Origin: Arthrobacter burdickii
Lineage (GTDB): Bacteria; Actinomycetota; Actinomycetes; Actinomycetales; Micrococcaceae
Assembly: GCF_030433645.1 (NCBI RefSeq)
Contig: NZ_JAROCG010000002.1
Coordinates: 744,001 to 808,000, forward strand
Length of the DNA: 64,000 nucleotides
Direction of reading: 5' to 3'
Positions 28,594 to 36,899 of the stretch are shown in pieces. The notes beneath the pieces are model-generated. The model did no database searches and was not told where the DNA came from. It saw only the letters and a list, made by a program, of their open reading frames with translations. The stretch's first letter is position 1. The number at the start of each line of letters is the position of its first letter. The position numbers were made by a program, and so were the translations under genes.

Positions 28594-30667
28594 CAGCGCG
28601 CCGTCCGGTGCTGCCGTCGCAGCGCCGGATGCGCCGCGACTCTCCGCCGAAGCTCGGCAGGCCCTCGACCTGCTCGATGCCGCCGTCGGGTCCATGGGCG
28701 GAGAGATGCGCGCCGGCCAGCACGAGATGGTGCGGCAGGTGAGCGAGGCCATCCGGACGGGAGACCATCTGCTCGTCCAGGCCGGCACCGGTACCGGCAA
28801 GTCGCTGGCGTACCTCGTGCCGCTGATCGCCCATGCGATGGACAGCGAGCGCCCGTCGGTCGTCTCGACCGCGACGCTCGCCCTGCAGGCGCAGATCGTC
28901 GGCCGGGACCTGCCGAGGCTCCTGGACGCCGTGCGGCCTGCCCTCGACCGTCCGGTCGACGTCGCGCTGCTCAAGGGCCGCTCCAACTATGTGTGCCTGC
29001 ACAAGACGGGCGGAGGCTTCCCCGAGGAGGACGCCCCCGGTACGCTCTTCAGCCTCGGCGAGGACGCGGCACCGCATCCCTCGCCCGCGGGCGGGGGCGG
29101 CGCCCCGGCGTCGGCGCTCGGCAGGGAAGTGGTCCGGCTCCGCGAATGGGCGGAGGAGACGACCACGGGGGACCGCGACGACCTGGTGCCCGGTGTCAGC
29201 GACCGCGCATGGCGGCAGGTCTCCGTCTCCAGCATGGAGTGCCTCGGTGCCGCCCGCTGCCCGGTGGCGCAGGAGTGCTTCAGCGAGAAGGCACGCGCGG
29301 CCGCAGCCGACGCCGACATCATCATCACGAACCATGCCATGCTCGCGATCAGCGCCTTCGAGGGGCTCGCGGTCCTGCCGGAATACGACGTCGTGGTCAT
29401 CGACGAGGCGCACGAGCTCCACGACCGGGTGACCGGGGCCGTCTCCGGACAGCTCTCGGCCTCCATGGTCACGGCGGCCGCCACCGCGCTCCGCCGCCAT
29501 GCATCCGTCGGCACCGCCTCCCTCGATACCGCTGCCGACGCCTTCGAGGCCGCGTCAGAGCTCGTCCCGTCCGGGCTGCTGCCCGGCGGCCTGCCGGACG
29601 ACCTCGAGCAGGCCCTGGCGCAGGTGCGGGACGCGGCACGCGCCGCACTCTCCGACACGAAGACGGACGGCAAATCCGAGGCCGACGCCGACGGCGGCCG
29701 GCAGGTCGCCCGCTCCCGGACGACGCTGGTCTTCGAGCTCGCGGAGCGGATCCTCGCCGCCGCCGATCTCAACGAGGTCGTGTGGGCCTCGCGCCCGAGC
29801 ACGTTCACACCGGGCTCCGGGTACGCCCAGCCGGACGAGAGCGCGCCCGCGACGCTGAACGTCGCGCCGCTCTCCGTCGCGGGCAGGCTGCGCGAGGGCT
29901 TGTTCGAGGACCACACCGTGATCCTCACGTCGGCGACCCTCGCGATCGGCTCCGAGTTCGGGCCCGTCGCGGGATCGCTGGGGCTGAGCGGGCCCGGCGC
30001 CCCCGCCTGGACCGGCGTCGACGTCGGCAGTCCGTTCGACTATCCGCGCCAGGGTGTCCTCTACGTGGCGAAGGATCTCCCCAAACCCGAACGAGGCACC
30101 TCGGACGCGCAACTGGAGGAACTCCTGACGCTCCTCACGGCGTCGCGCGGGGGAGCGCTCGGTCTCTTCTCCTCCAAACGGGCTGCCGAGGAAGCGGCGG
30201 AGGCCCTGCGGCCCAGGGTCGACTTCGAGATCCTGTGCCAGGGTGAGTCCTCGCTCAACGCCCTCGTGACGCAGTTCACCGACGAACCGGACACCTGCCT
30301 GTTCGGGACGATGTCCCTGTGGCAGGGCGTCGACGTGCCGGGCTCGTCATGCCGTCTGGTCGTCATCGACCGCATCCCGTTCCCGCGCCCGGACGATCCG
30401 CTCATGACGGCCCGGACGAGGGCCGTCGCGCGCAATGGAGGCAACGGCTTCATGAGCGTGTCCGCTACGCATGCGGCGGTGCGGCTCGCGCAGGGCGCGG
30501 GACGCCTGATCCGCGCGACGGGCGACCGCGGCGTCGTCGCCGTCCTCGACAGCCGCCTCGCCACCGCCCGCTACGGCGGCTTCCTCAGGGCGGCACTGCC
30601 GCCCTTCTGGGCGACGACGGACAGGACGACGGTCACCGGCATCCTCGAGCGGCTCTCGGGCCGCTGA
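28586..30667 (+). CDS. ATP-dependent DNA helicase, DinG/XPD superfamily 2
   Basis: 693 residues. Walker A QAGTGTGKSLAYLVPL is near residue 66 and the DEAH box is in VVIDEAHELHDRV. Four cysteines (NYVCLHK, MECLGAARC, QECF) between these motifs fit the Fe-S cluster of XPD/DinG helicases. Late motifs include LWQGVDVPG and GRLIRATGDRGVVAVLDSRL. It has no exonuclease domain, unlike firmicute DinG. Bacterial homologues unwind 5'-3' and resolve R-loops. It sits between hflX and lexA, but I see no LexA box directly before it. Confidence 0.92.
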   Translation: MSDSAPSGAAVAAPDAPRLSAEARQALDLLDAAVGSMGGEMRAGQHEMVRQVSEAIRTGDHLLVQAGTGTGKSLAYLVPLIAHAMDSERPSVVSTATLALQAQIVGRDLPRLLDAVRPALDRPVDVALLKGRSNYVCLHKTGGGFPEEDAPGTLFSLGEDAAPHPSPAGGGGAPASALGREVVRLREWAEETTTGDRDDLVPGVSDRAWRQVSVSSMECLGAARCPVAQECFSEKARAAAADADIIITNHAMLAISAFEGLAVLPEYDVVVIDEAHELHDRVTGAVSGQLSASMVTAAATALRRHASVGTASLDTAADAFEAASELVPSGLLPGGLPDDLEQALAQVRDAARAALSDTKTDGKSEADADGGRQVARSRTTLVFELAERILAAADLNEVVWASRPSTFTPGSGYAQPDESAPATLNVAPLSVAGRLREGLFEDHTVILTSATLAIGSEFGPVAGSLGLSGPGAPAWTGVDVGSPFDYPRQGVLYVAKDLPKPERGTSDAQLEELLTLLTASRGGALGLFSSKRAAEEAAEALRPRVDFEILCQGESSLNALVTQFTDEPDTCLFGTMSLWQGVDVPGSSCRLVVIDRIPFPRPDDPLMTARTRAVARNGGNGFMSVSATHAAVRLAQGAGRLIRATGDRGVVAVLDSRLATARYGGFLRAALPPFWATTDRTTVTGILERLSGR

Positions 30668-30760
30668 GGTCCGGCAGGGCCGCACGTCTTCGAGCCGGGC
30701 GGCCCTGCGTACGTTCCCGGCGGGTGTTCCCGCAGGCGCGCCCGTCAGGGTTCTCTGCGG

Positions 30761-30840
30761 GCGGGCCCCGGCGGACCTCGGTGGGCCCCGGCGGACCTCG
30801 GTGGGCCCCGGCGGACCTCGGTGGACCCCGGCGGACCTCG
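30761..30840. repeat. Four tandem 20-bp repeats
   Basis: Four consecutive copies of GTGGGCCCCGGCGGACCTCG (first with GCGG, last with GTGGACC) lie in the gap between the convergent dinG-like gene and lexA. There are no spacers, so this is not CRISPR. Two shorter CTAGAGGG-containing units follow at 30857-30874. Confidence 0.95.
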
Positions 30841-30866
30841 GCGGGCACTGAGGGCGCTAGAGGGAG

Positions 30867-31640
30867 CTAGAGGGCGCGCATCACCGAGACGACCTTGCCC
30901 ATGATGCTGGCGTGGTCGCCGAGGATCGGCTCGTAGCGGGTGTTCTGCGGCAGGAGCCAGGTGTGGCCGTCGCGCTGTCGGAAGGTCTTCACGGTCGCCT
31001 CGTCGTCGAGCAGTGCCGCCACGATGTCACCGTTCTGGGCGCTCTGCTGGCGCCGGACGACCACCCAGTCGCCGTCGCAGATGGCGGCATCCACCATGGA
31101 GTCCCCGGAGACTCGAAGCATGAAGAGGTCGCCGTGCCCGACGAGCTGTCGCGGCAGGGGCATGACGTCCTCGACGACCTGGTCCGCGAGGATCGGCCCA
31201 CCTGCGGCGATGCGGCCGACCAGCGGCACGAGGGCGGTGTCCACGGCGATCTGGTGTCCGGCCTTGCGGTCCGAGGACGAGCCGTCCTCGCTCGGAGCCG
31301 CTTCGGAGGCGAGCGTCAGCGGCAGCAGTACCTCCATGGCCCGCGGGCGCTTCGGGTCGCGCCGCAGGTACCCGAGGCGCTCGAGCTGCGACAGCTGATG
31401 GGTCACGCTGGAGAGGCTCGCCAGGCCGACCGTGTCGCCGATCTCCCGCATCGACGGCGGGTAGCCCTTGTCGGCGATCGACCGCTGGATGGTCTCGAGG
31501 ATCGTCAGCTGGCGCGCGGTGAGTCCCTTCGACGCCGAGCGGCCGCGCGGGCGTCCACGGCCCGCCGAGATGGGCACGGCGTCGGTCGGAACGTCGGCGG
31601 TGTTCGATTCCTGCCGGGCTGCCGGTGTTGATTCCGCCAC
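30867..31640 (-). CDS. lexA: SOS repressor LexA
   Basis: 257 residues from GTG 31640, which has GAAAGG upstream; the frame is open further but the added residues are not LexA-like. The winged HTH ([20 protein letters not shown]) is at about residues 61-80. The autocleavage site Ala-Gly is at about 146-147 in [12 protein letters not shown]. The catalytic Ser (about S181, SGDSMVD) and Lys (about K218, ATVKTFRQ) are intact, so it should be RecA-cleavable. A promoter with -35 TTGATA overlaps its LexA box, giving autoregulation and a leader of roughly 150 bases. Confidence 0.97.
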   Translation of the reverse strand: MAESTPAARQESNTADVPTDAVPISAGRGRPRGRSASKGLTARQLTILETIQRSIADKGYPPSMREIGDTVGLASLSSVTHQLSQLERLGYLRRDPKRPRAMEVLLPLTLASEAAPSEDGSSSDRKAGHQIAVDTALVPLVGRIAAGGPILADQVVEDVMPLPRQLVGHGDLFMLRVSGDSMVDAAICDGDWVVVRRQQSAQNGDIVAALLDDEATVKTFRQRDGHTWLLPQNTRYEPILGDHASIMGKVVSVMRAL

Positions 31641-31825
31641 TGTTGTGCCTTTCGCCTGGGACTGCAGATCCCATGTTGTCCGCCTGCCGGCTCCCGATCG
31701 CCCCGGGGGCTTTCTGTCAGAGGCGGATGGTTGTCTGAGATACACCACCGGCTTGACTGCCCTGAGCGGGAGCTTCCGCCGGTGATGTCCTGTCCTGTTC
31801 ACGCTAGGACAGACAGGCGCACTTA

Positions 31826-31841
31826 TCAAACATATGTTCGA
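31826..31841 (-). promoter_or_regulatory. LexA box 1, lexA promoter
   Basis: On the minus strand TCGAACATATGTTTGA, 11 of 12 matches to TCGAAC-N4-GTTCGA. It overlaps the -35 TTGATA (31824-31829) of a promoter with -10 TAGCGT 17 bases on. Confidence 0.9.
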
Positions 31842-31893
31842 GCGAGTCTCGACAACGGTCGTCCCTGAGTGCTAGAAATAGGGGTCGTTGAAT

Positions 31894-31909
31894 TAGAACG
31901 CGTGTTCGA
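31894..31909 (+). promoter_or_regulatory. LexA box 2, LysM promoter side
   Basis: TAGAACGCGTGTTCGA, 11 of 12 matches to the SOS box. Confidence 0.88.
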
Positions 31910-31910
31910 A

Positions 31911-31927
31911 TCGAACGGATTGTTCGA
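31911..31927 (+). promoter_or_regulatory. LexA box 3 with 5-base spacer
   Basis: TCGAAC-GGATT-GTTCGA has two perfect half sites but a spacer of 5 instead of 4. It is one base downstream of box 2. Confidence 0.6.
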
Positions 31928-31958
31928 GCAGGACATTCGAAGGGAAAGAGGTAAGGCA

Positions 31959-32465
31959 ATGGCTGAAGCACCGGCACTGCATGGCAGCACCGCGCTGTGG
32001 GCACTGGCGCCCGTTCGTTCGGAGGCCCGCCTCCGGCTCGTCCCTACCACCCCTCGCTCCACCTCCGCACCGTCCCTCCGATCGGCGTCCAGTTTCATGC
32101 GGTCGGCGTCCGTGCAGCCGGATGCGTCCCGCACCTCCACGCAGCGGAGTGCGGCGCACGCCCTGACCCTGACGCGACGCGGACGCCTGCTGCTGGTCGG
32201 CCTGCCGATCGCGCTGGGCGTCGCCGCCCTGATCCTCCTGGGTGCCTTCCTGACCTCCCAGGCGAAGGCCGGGGAGTCGGCTCCCGCGACCTCGTCGACG
32301 GTCGAGGTGAGTGTGGCCGCGGGGGAGACGCTGTGGGACCTCGCCGTCCAGTACGCCCCGGAGCGCGACCCGCGTGACGTCGTGGCGGAGATCGTGGAAC
32401 TCAACGACCTGCACACCTCCCTCGTCCGGGCAGGGCAGAGTATCGCGGTGCCCGCCGGGCGATAG
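31959..32465 (+). CDS. LexA-divergent LysM membrane protein, probable SOS cell-division inhibitor
   Basis: 168 residues from ATG 31959 (AGAGGTAAGG upstream). A basic Ser/Thr/Arg-rich N-terminus precedes one membrane span at about residues 77-98 (LLLVGLPIALGVAALILLGA). A LysM domain follows at about 116-165 (VAAGETLWDLAVQYA; VRAGQSIAVPAG), placed outside the membrane where it could bind peptidoglycan. Position and architecture match Rv2719c/ChiZ of mycobacteria and, functionally, DivS and YneA: SOS-induced proteins divergent from lexA that delay division. Two adjacent LexA boxes support SOS control. The inhibitory role is inferred, not shown by sequence. Confidence 0.88.
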   Translation: MAEAPALHGSTALWALAPVRSEARLRLVPTTPRSTSAPSLRSASSFMRSASVQPDASRTSTQRSAAHALTLTRRGRLLLVGLPIALGVAALILLGAFLTSQAKAGESAPATSSTVEVSVAAGETLWDLAVQYAPERDPRDVVAEIVELNDLHTSLVRAGQSIAVPAGR

Positions 32466-32524
32466 CCGGGCGGAATGACTCACGTGGCACCGGTGACGCA
32501 TTAGCTGAGACAGTGAGCATCCCT

Positions 32525-32530
32525 TAAACT
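32525..32530 (+). promoter_or_regulatory. -10-like hexamer for a leaderless hisC transcript
   Basis: TAAACT lies 6 bases before the hisC GTG. Confidence 0.45.
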
Positions 32531-32536
32531 CGAAGG

Positions 32537-33631
32537 GTGCCATCCTCCGTCGACGCCCTAGCGAACCTTCCCCTGCGTGATGACCTCGTCGGGTTGCACC
32601 CGTACGGCGCCCCGCAGCTGGACGTACCCATCCTGCTGAACGTCAACGAGAACACCCACGGCGTCCCTGCCGACGTCCACGCCGCCATCGTCGCCGCGGT
32701 GGCGGAGGCGACGCAGGGCCTCAACCGCTACCCGGACCGCGAGTTCAGCGAGCTGCGGAAGAACCTCGCCGACTACCTGGGTCACGGACTGACACCTGAC
32801 CAGGTCTGGGCTGCAAACGGTTCCAATGAAGTGCTCCAGCAGGTACTCCAGGCTTTCGGTGGACCCGGGCGTACCGCGCTCGGGTTCCCTCCCACCTACT
32901 CCATGTACCCGCTGCTGGCCAGCGGCACGGGCACGCGGTACGTGACGGCCGAGCGCGGGTCCGCGTACTCCCTGACGGCCGAGGCGACCGCGCGCGCCGT
33001 CCGGGACTCGGCCGCGAACATCGTCTTCCTGTGTTCACCGAACAATCCGACGGGCACCGCCCTCGGCCTCGACGTGATCGAGGCGGCCTACGAGGCCGGC
33101 GAGGTTGCGCGGGCCATCATCATCGTCGACGAGGCCTATGGCGAGTTCGCGCACCAGGGGACGCCGAGCGCCCTCACGCTGCTCCCCGGGCGCCCGCGGC
33201 TCCTCGTGTCGCGCACGATGAGCAAGGCTTTCGCCCTGGCGGGGGCGAGGATCGGTTACCTCGCCGCCGCGCCGGAGGTCACCGATGCCCTGCGGCTGGT
33301 CCGCCTCCCGTACCACCTCTCCGCCATCACGCAGGCGGCGGCCAACGCGGCCCTCACCCACGCGGACACGTTGCTGTCCAACGTCGAGGCGATCAAGGTG
33401 CAGCGGGACCGCATCGTGCGGGAGCTCGGCGAGCTCGGGCTCACCCCGGCCCCTTCGGACGCCAACTTCGTCTTCTTCTCCGGCCTCGACGACCCCCACC
33501 GGGTGTGGGAGGGACTGCTGGAGGCGGGCGTGCTCATCCGTGACGTCGGCATCCCGGGGTCCCTGCGGGTCACCGCAGGAACAGAGCAGGAGACCACGGT
33601 GTTCCTCACTGCGTTGAGGAAACTGCTGTAG
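32537..33631 (+). CDS. hisC: Histidinol-phosphate aminotransferase HisC
   Basis: PLP-dependent fold-type I aminotransferase converting imidazole acetol phosphate to histidinol phosphate. It has 364 residues. NVNENTHGVP, AANGSNEVLQQVLQAFGGPG, LCSPNNPTGT and IIVDEAYGEF are present. The PLP-binding lysine is in SRTMSKAFALAGARIGY (about K230). The start is GTG 32537. The usual partner hisD does not precede it; the LysM gene does. A separate promoter (TAGACT, 33684-33689) lies before hisB. Confidence 0.95.
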   Translation: MPSSVDALANLPLRDDLVGLHPYGAPQLDVPILLNVNENTHGVPADVHAAIVAAVAEATQGLNRYPDREFSELRKNLADYLGHGLTPDQVWAANGSNEVLQQVLQAFGGPGRTALGFPPTYSMYPLLASGTGTRYVTAERGSAYSLTAEATARAVRDSAANIVFLCSPNNPTGTALGLDVIEAAYEAGEVARAIIIVDEAYGEFAHQGTPSALTLLPGRPRLLVSRTMSKAFALAGARIGYLAAAPEVTDALRLVRLPYHLSAITQAAANAALTHADTLLSNVEAIKVQRDRIVRELGELGLTPAPSDANFVFFSGLDDPHRVWEGLLEAGVLIRDVGIPGSLRVTAGTEQETTVFLTALRKLL

Positions 33632-33775
33632 CACGTCCCTTTCCCTGCAGGGCTCCCCGCACCGGCGCCGGGTGCTGTTCTCCTAGACTTGGAGTGCAGG
33701 GACCACCCGCGACCCCGCGTCGCCCCGCCCGTCGATCAGCGTCCGGCAAGCCCGGAAGCGCACAGAAGGAATGCA

Positions 33776-34393
33776 ATGACAGTTGATGCCGCCCGCGGCC
33801 GCACGGCCCGCATCGAGCGCGTCACGAGCGAGTCCAGTGTCCTCGTGGAACTCGACCTCGACGGCACCGGTGCCTCGTCGATCGACACCACGGTGCCCTT
33901 CTACGACCACATGCTCACGGCGCTGTCGAAGCACTCGCTGATCGACCTGACGATCAAGTCCTCCGGCGACACGCACATCGACGTCCACCACACCGTCGAG
34001 GACACGGCCATAGCGATCGGCGAGGCCCTCCGGCTCGCGTTGGGCACCAAGGCCGGCATCCGGCGCTTCGGCGAGGCGACCGTCCCGCTGGACGAGGCCC
34101 TGGCCAACGCCGTCGTCGACATCTCCGGCCGTCCGTTCCTCGTACACGGCGGCGAGCCCGCTGGGCAGGAATACCACCTCATCGGCGGGCACTTCACTGG
34201 GTCCCTGACCCGCCACGTGCTGGAGGCCATCGCCCTGCACGCACAGATCTGCCTCCACGTCACCGTGATCGCGGGACGGGACCCGCACCACATCGTCGAA
34301 GCCCAGTTCAAGGCCCTGGCCCGCGCGCTGCGTGCGGCCGTGGAGCCCGACCCCCGGGTCGAGGGCATCCCGTCCACGAAGGGAGCGCTATGA
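33776..34393 (+). CDS. hisB: Imidazoleglycerol-phosphate dehydratase HisB
   Basis: Manganese-dependent dehydratase of histidine synthesis. It has 205 residues from ATG 33776, preceded by AGAAGGA at 5 bases. It is the monofunctional IGPD type, with [19 protein letters not shown], the metal-binding [15 protein letters not shown] and the second [15 protein letters not shown] motif. Its stop overlaps the hisH start (ATGA). The mature complex in the family is a 24-mer. Confidence 0.96.
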   Translation: MTVDAARGRTARIERVTSESSVLVELDLDGTGASSIDTTVPFYDHMLTALSKHSLIDLTIKSSGDTHIDVHHTVEDTAIAIGEALRLALGTKAGIRRFGEATVPLDEALANAVVDISGRPFLVHGGEPAGQEYHLIGGHFTGSLTRHVLEAIALHAQICLHVTVIAGRDPHHIVEAQFKALARALRAAVEPDPRVEGIPSTKGAL

Positions 34394-35028
34394 CCGCGCG
34401 TACCGTCACCGTGCTCGACTACGGATCGGGCAACGTCCGCTCCGTCGTCCGCGCGCTCGAGCACGTCGGCGCGGAGGTCGTTCTCAGCGCCAAGCCCGAC
34501 GACGTCCTCACCGCGGACGGACTGCTCGTACCCGGCGTCGGTGCGTTCGCCGCCGTGATGAAGGGGCTGAAGGACGTCGACGCGCTGCGCATGATCGGGC
34601 GGCGCGTGGCGGGCGGCCGCCCTGTCCTCGGGATCTGCGTCGGACTGCAGGTGCTGTTCGACGAGGGCGTGGAGCACGGTGTGCGCACGCCGGGCATGGG
34701 CGAGTGGCCCGGGACCGTCGAGCGGCTGAAGGCCGACGTCGTGCCGCACATGGGCTGGAACACGGTGGAGCCACCGGAGGACTCCGTCCTCTTCGACGGC
34801 ATCGGGGACCAGCGTTTCTACTTCGTGCACTCCTATGGAGTCCAGGACTGGTCCTTCGACGTGACCCAGCCGGCCATGAAGCCGCCGCAGGTCACCTGGT
34901 CCGACCACGGAGGCCCCTTCATCGCCGCTGTCGAGAACGGCCCGCTCAGCGCCACCCAGTTCCACCCGGAGAAGTCCGGCGACGCGGGAGCGCAGCTGCT
35001 GAGGAACTGGATCGAAGGACTCCGGTGA
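34390..35028 (+). CDS. hisH: Imidazole glycerol phosphate synthase subunit HisH
   Basis: Glutamine amidotransferase that feeds ammonia to HisF. It has 212 residues. [15 protein letters not shown] is at the N-terminus, the nucleophile Cys is at about residue 83 ([11 protein letters not shown]), and the His-Glu pair is in [12 protein letters not shown]. The start is in the ATGA overlap with hisB. hisF, its obligatory partner, is not in this window. Confidence 0.96.
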   Translation: MTARTVTVLDYGSGNVRSVVRALEHVGAEVVLSAKPDDVLTADGLLVPGVGAFAAVMKGLKDVDALRMIGRRVAGGRPVLGICVGLQVLFDEGVEHGVRTPGMGEWPGTVERLKADVVPHMGWNTVEPPEDSVLFDGIGDQRFYFVHSYGVQDWSFDVTQPAMKPPQVTWSDHGGPFIAAVENGPLSATQFHPEKSGDAGAQLLRNWIEGLR

Positions 35029-35032
35029 GCGG

Positions 35033-35191
35033 ATGCTGAGCCTCGTGCTCATGGGAGCCGCAGGCCTCCTCATCGGTGGGGCGTTCTCCCTGCGCAGCCA
35101 GGACTTCCCCCGCTGGGTGTGGATCGCGTTCCTGGTGCTGGCCGCTCTCTCGCTGCTCGCCGCCTACCTGTTCACCCTTCCCGGCGACTAG
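35033..35191 (+). CDS. 52-residue two-span membrane protein in the his cluster
   Basis: Small gene lying 4 bases after the hisH stop. The start ATG 35033 is preceded by GGTGAGCGG, and TAG ends it at 35191. The product begins [18 protein letters not shown], has a short polar turn with RSQDFPRWV, and then a second hydrophobic helix ([17 protein letters not shown]). It would be a helical hairpin in the membrane. Clean codon use, tight spacing and position between hisH and priA argue that it is real. I do not recognise a function; it might be only positionally linked to histidine synthesis. Confidence 0.7.
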   Translation: MLSLVLMGAAGLLIGGAFSLRSQDFPRWVWIAFLVLAALSLLAAYLFTLPGD

Positions 35192-35261
35192 CCGGATCCC
35201 GCACCAGACCGCCCCGAACCAGCGGCCCGCGCCGCACCTACGAAAGCAGACACAGCAGACG

Positions 35262-36020
35262 ATGAGCCCCTTCACCGAAACACCCACGCTCGAGCTCCTT
35301 CCCGCCGTCGACGTCGCCGACGGCCAGGCCGTCCGCCTGGTACAGGGCGAAGCGGGCAGCGAGACCAGCTACGGCGACCCGCTGGACGCCGCGCTCGCCT
35401 GGCAGGAGGCCGGCGCGGAGTGGGTGCACCTCGTGGACCTCGACGCTGCCTTCGGCCGGGGCTCGAACCGGGACCTCCTCGAGCGCGTGGTGAAGCACCT
35501 GGACATCAAGGTCGAGCTCTCCGGCGGCATCCGTGACGACGCGTCACTGGACGCCGCGCTGGAACTCGGTGCGACCCGCGTCAACCTCGGGACCGCCGCG
35601 CTCGAGAACCCGGAGTGGACCGAGCTGGCCATCGCCCGCTACGGCGATGCCGTCGCCGTCGGGCTCGACGTCCGCGGCACCACGCTGGCGGCGCGCGGCT
35701 GGACCGAAGAGGGTGGTGACCTCTGGGAGGTCCTGCAGCGCCTCGAGGATGCCGGCTGCGCACGCTACGTCGTGACGGACGTGACCAAGGACGGCACGCT
35801 GAAGGGCCCGAACATCGAGCTCCTGAAGGAGGTCCTCGCGAAGACGACGCGTCCTGTCGTCGCGTCGGGCGGCATCTCGAGCCTCGACGACATCGCGGCT
35901 CTGCGCGACCTGGTGCCGCTCGGGCTCGAGGGAGCGATCGTCGGCAAGGCCCTCTACGCGGGTGCCTTCACCCTGCCCCAGGCGCTGGACGTGGCAGGAC
36001 TGCCCGCCGCGGACGCGTGA
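35262..36020 (+). CDS. priA: Bifunctional HisA/TrpF isomerase PriA
   Basis: TIM-barrel isomerase that in actinobacteria usually serves both histidine (ProFAR) and tryptophan (PRA) synthesis. It has 252 residues from ATG 35262. [19 protein letters not shown] with the first catalytic Asp, the phosphate loop [13 protein letters not shown], and [14 protein letters not shown] with the second Asp are intact. Dual specificity is inferred from lineage; I cannot confirm it from residues alone, and a trpF gene elsewhere would argue otherwise. The stop overlaps the next start (GTGA). Confidence 0.93.
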   Translation: MSPFTETPTLELLPAVDVADGQAVRLVQGEAGSETSYGDPLDAALAWQEAGAEWVHLVDLDAAFGRGSNRDLLERVVKHLDIKVELSGGIRDDASLDAALELGATRVNLGTAALENPEWTELAIARYGDAVAVGLDVRGTTLAARGWTEEGGDLWEVLQRLEDAGCARYVVTDVTKDGTLKGPNIELLKEVLAKTTRPVVASGGISSLDDIAALRDLVPLGLEGAIVGKALYAGAFTLPQALDVAGLPAADA

Positions 36021-36871
36021 CCGGCCGGCAGCTGCCCGCTCACATCGCGGCGGCGCTGGCAGGCAACACGGCCGATTCCGCGGGCCGGCCCTGGGCGGGG
36101 CGGGACCTGTCCGGTCCGGAGAACCCGCTGCACTCCTTCGACGACGACGACGGGGCCGCGGACCCGCGGCTCGCCGAGGCGGTGGCCGGGCTCCTGGGGC
36201 CGGCGGACCAGCCGGGGCCGCACGAACGGGCCGTCCTCACGGCCCTCCGGACCGCACGGGTCTTCATCCCTATCGTGGCCCAGCTCGGGGAGGGCGGGGA
36301 CGCCGCCTCCGGTCTGCAGGCCGACAAGGAGGCGGACATGGCCCTCGTAACGCTGACGGCGCCCGACGGCCGGAAGGCCCTGCCGGTGTTCTCCTCGACG
36401 CAGGCGCTCGGGCGCTGGCACCCGGAGGCTCGGCCCGTGGCGGCCTACGCGCCGCGTGCGGCCCTCGCCGCCGCGGCAGAGCAGGCGGAGCTCCTGGTAC
36501 TCGACCCGGGCGCCGACGTGACGTTCGTCGTCCGTCGTCCTGCCGTGTGGGCGCTGGCCCAGCAGGCCGAGTGGACTCCGTCCTACGAGGACCCGGCGCT
36601 GGCGTCGCTCGTCGAGGTCGCGGCAGGGAAGGGGGAGGACATCCTCTCCGTGGCCCTGAGGCCCGGGGCCGGCGTCCTCACGCGGTCGGCCGACGGTAGC
36701 ATTGCCTCCGGTGGGGGACCAGGCCCCGAGCTGCGCATGGACCTGCAGCTCCGCGCGGGGCTCTCGCCGCAGGAGGTGCGGGACGCCGTGTCGGCCTTCC
36801 GTGCGAGGCTCCTGGGCCTCACCGAATTCGTGGAACGCGTCGACTCGCTCGACATCAAACTCACCCGCTGA
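36017..36871 (+). CDS. SseB family protein
   Basis: 284 residues, coupled to priA by GTGA. The SseB N-terminal-type fold is suggested by [41 protein letters not shown] split over the middle, [17 protein letters not shown] and [22 protein letters not shown] similar gene follows priA in many actinobacteria. SseB was first described in enterobacteria as a secretion-related or regulatory factor, but its role here is unknown. No signal peptide or membrane span is seen. Confidence 0.85.
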   Translation: MTGRQLPAHIAAALAGNTADSAGRPWAGRDLSGPENPLHSFDDDDGAADPRLAEAVAGLLGPADQPGPHERAVLTALRTARVFIPIVAQLGEGGDAASGLQADKEADMALVTLTAPDGRKALPVFSSTQALGRWHPEARPVAAYAPRAALAAAAEQAELLVLDPGADVTFVVRRPAVWALAQQAEWTPSYEDPALASLVEVAAGKGEDILSVALRPGAGVLTRSADGSIASGGGPGPELRMDLQLRAGLSPQEVRDAVSAFRARLLGLTEFVERVDSLDIKLTR

Positions 36872-36899
36872 CGGAGCCGTCGGCGGAGAAGGACTGGTC

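Larger units (their letters stand above)
31641..31958. other. Divergent SOS control region, lexA / LysM gene
   Basis: 318 bases without a gene. It holds the lexA leader (31641 to about 31800), the lexA promoter, three LexA-type boxes (31826, 31894, 31911) and the promoter and ribosome site (AGAGGTAAGG) of the LysM gene. It is visibly AT-richer than its surroundings from 31820 to 31935. Confidence 0.8.

Noticed and set aside
30761-30840. Possible CRISPR array
   Set aside because: The repeats are directly adjacent with no unique spacers, and no cas genes are present; the same applies to 52708-52771.
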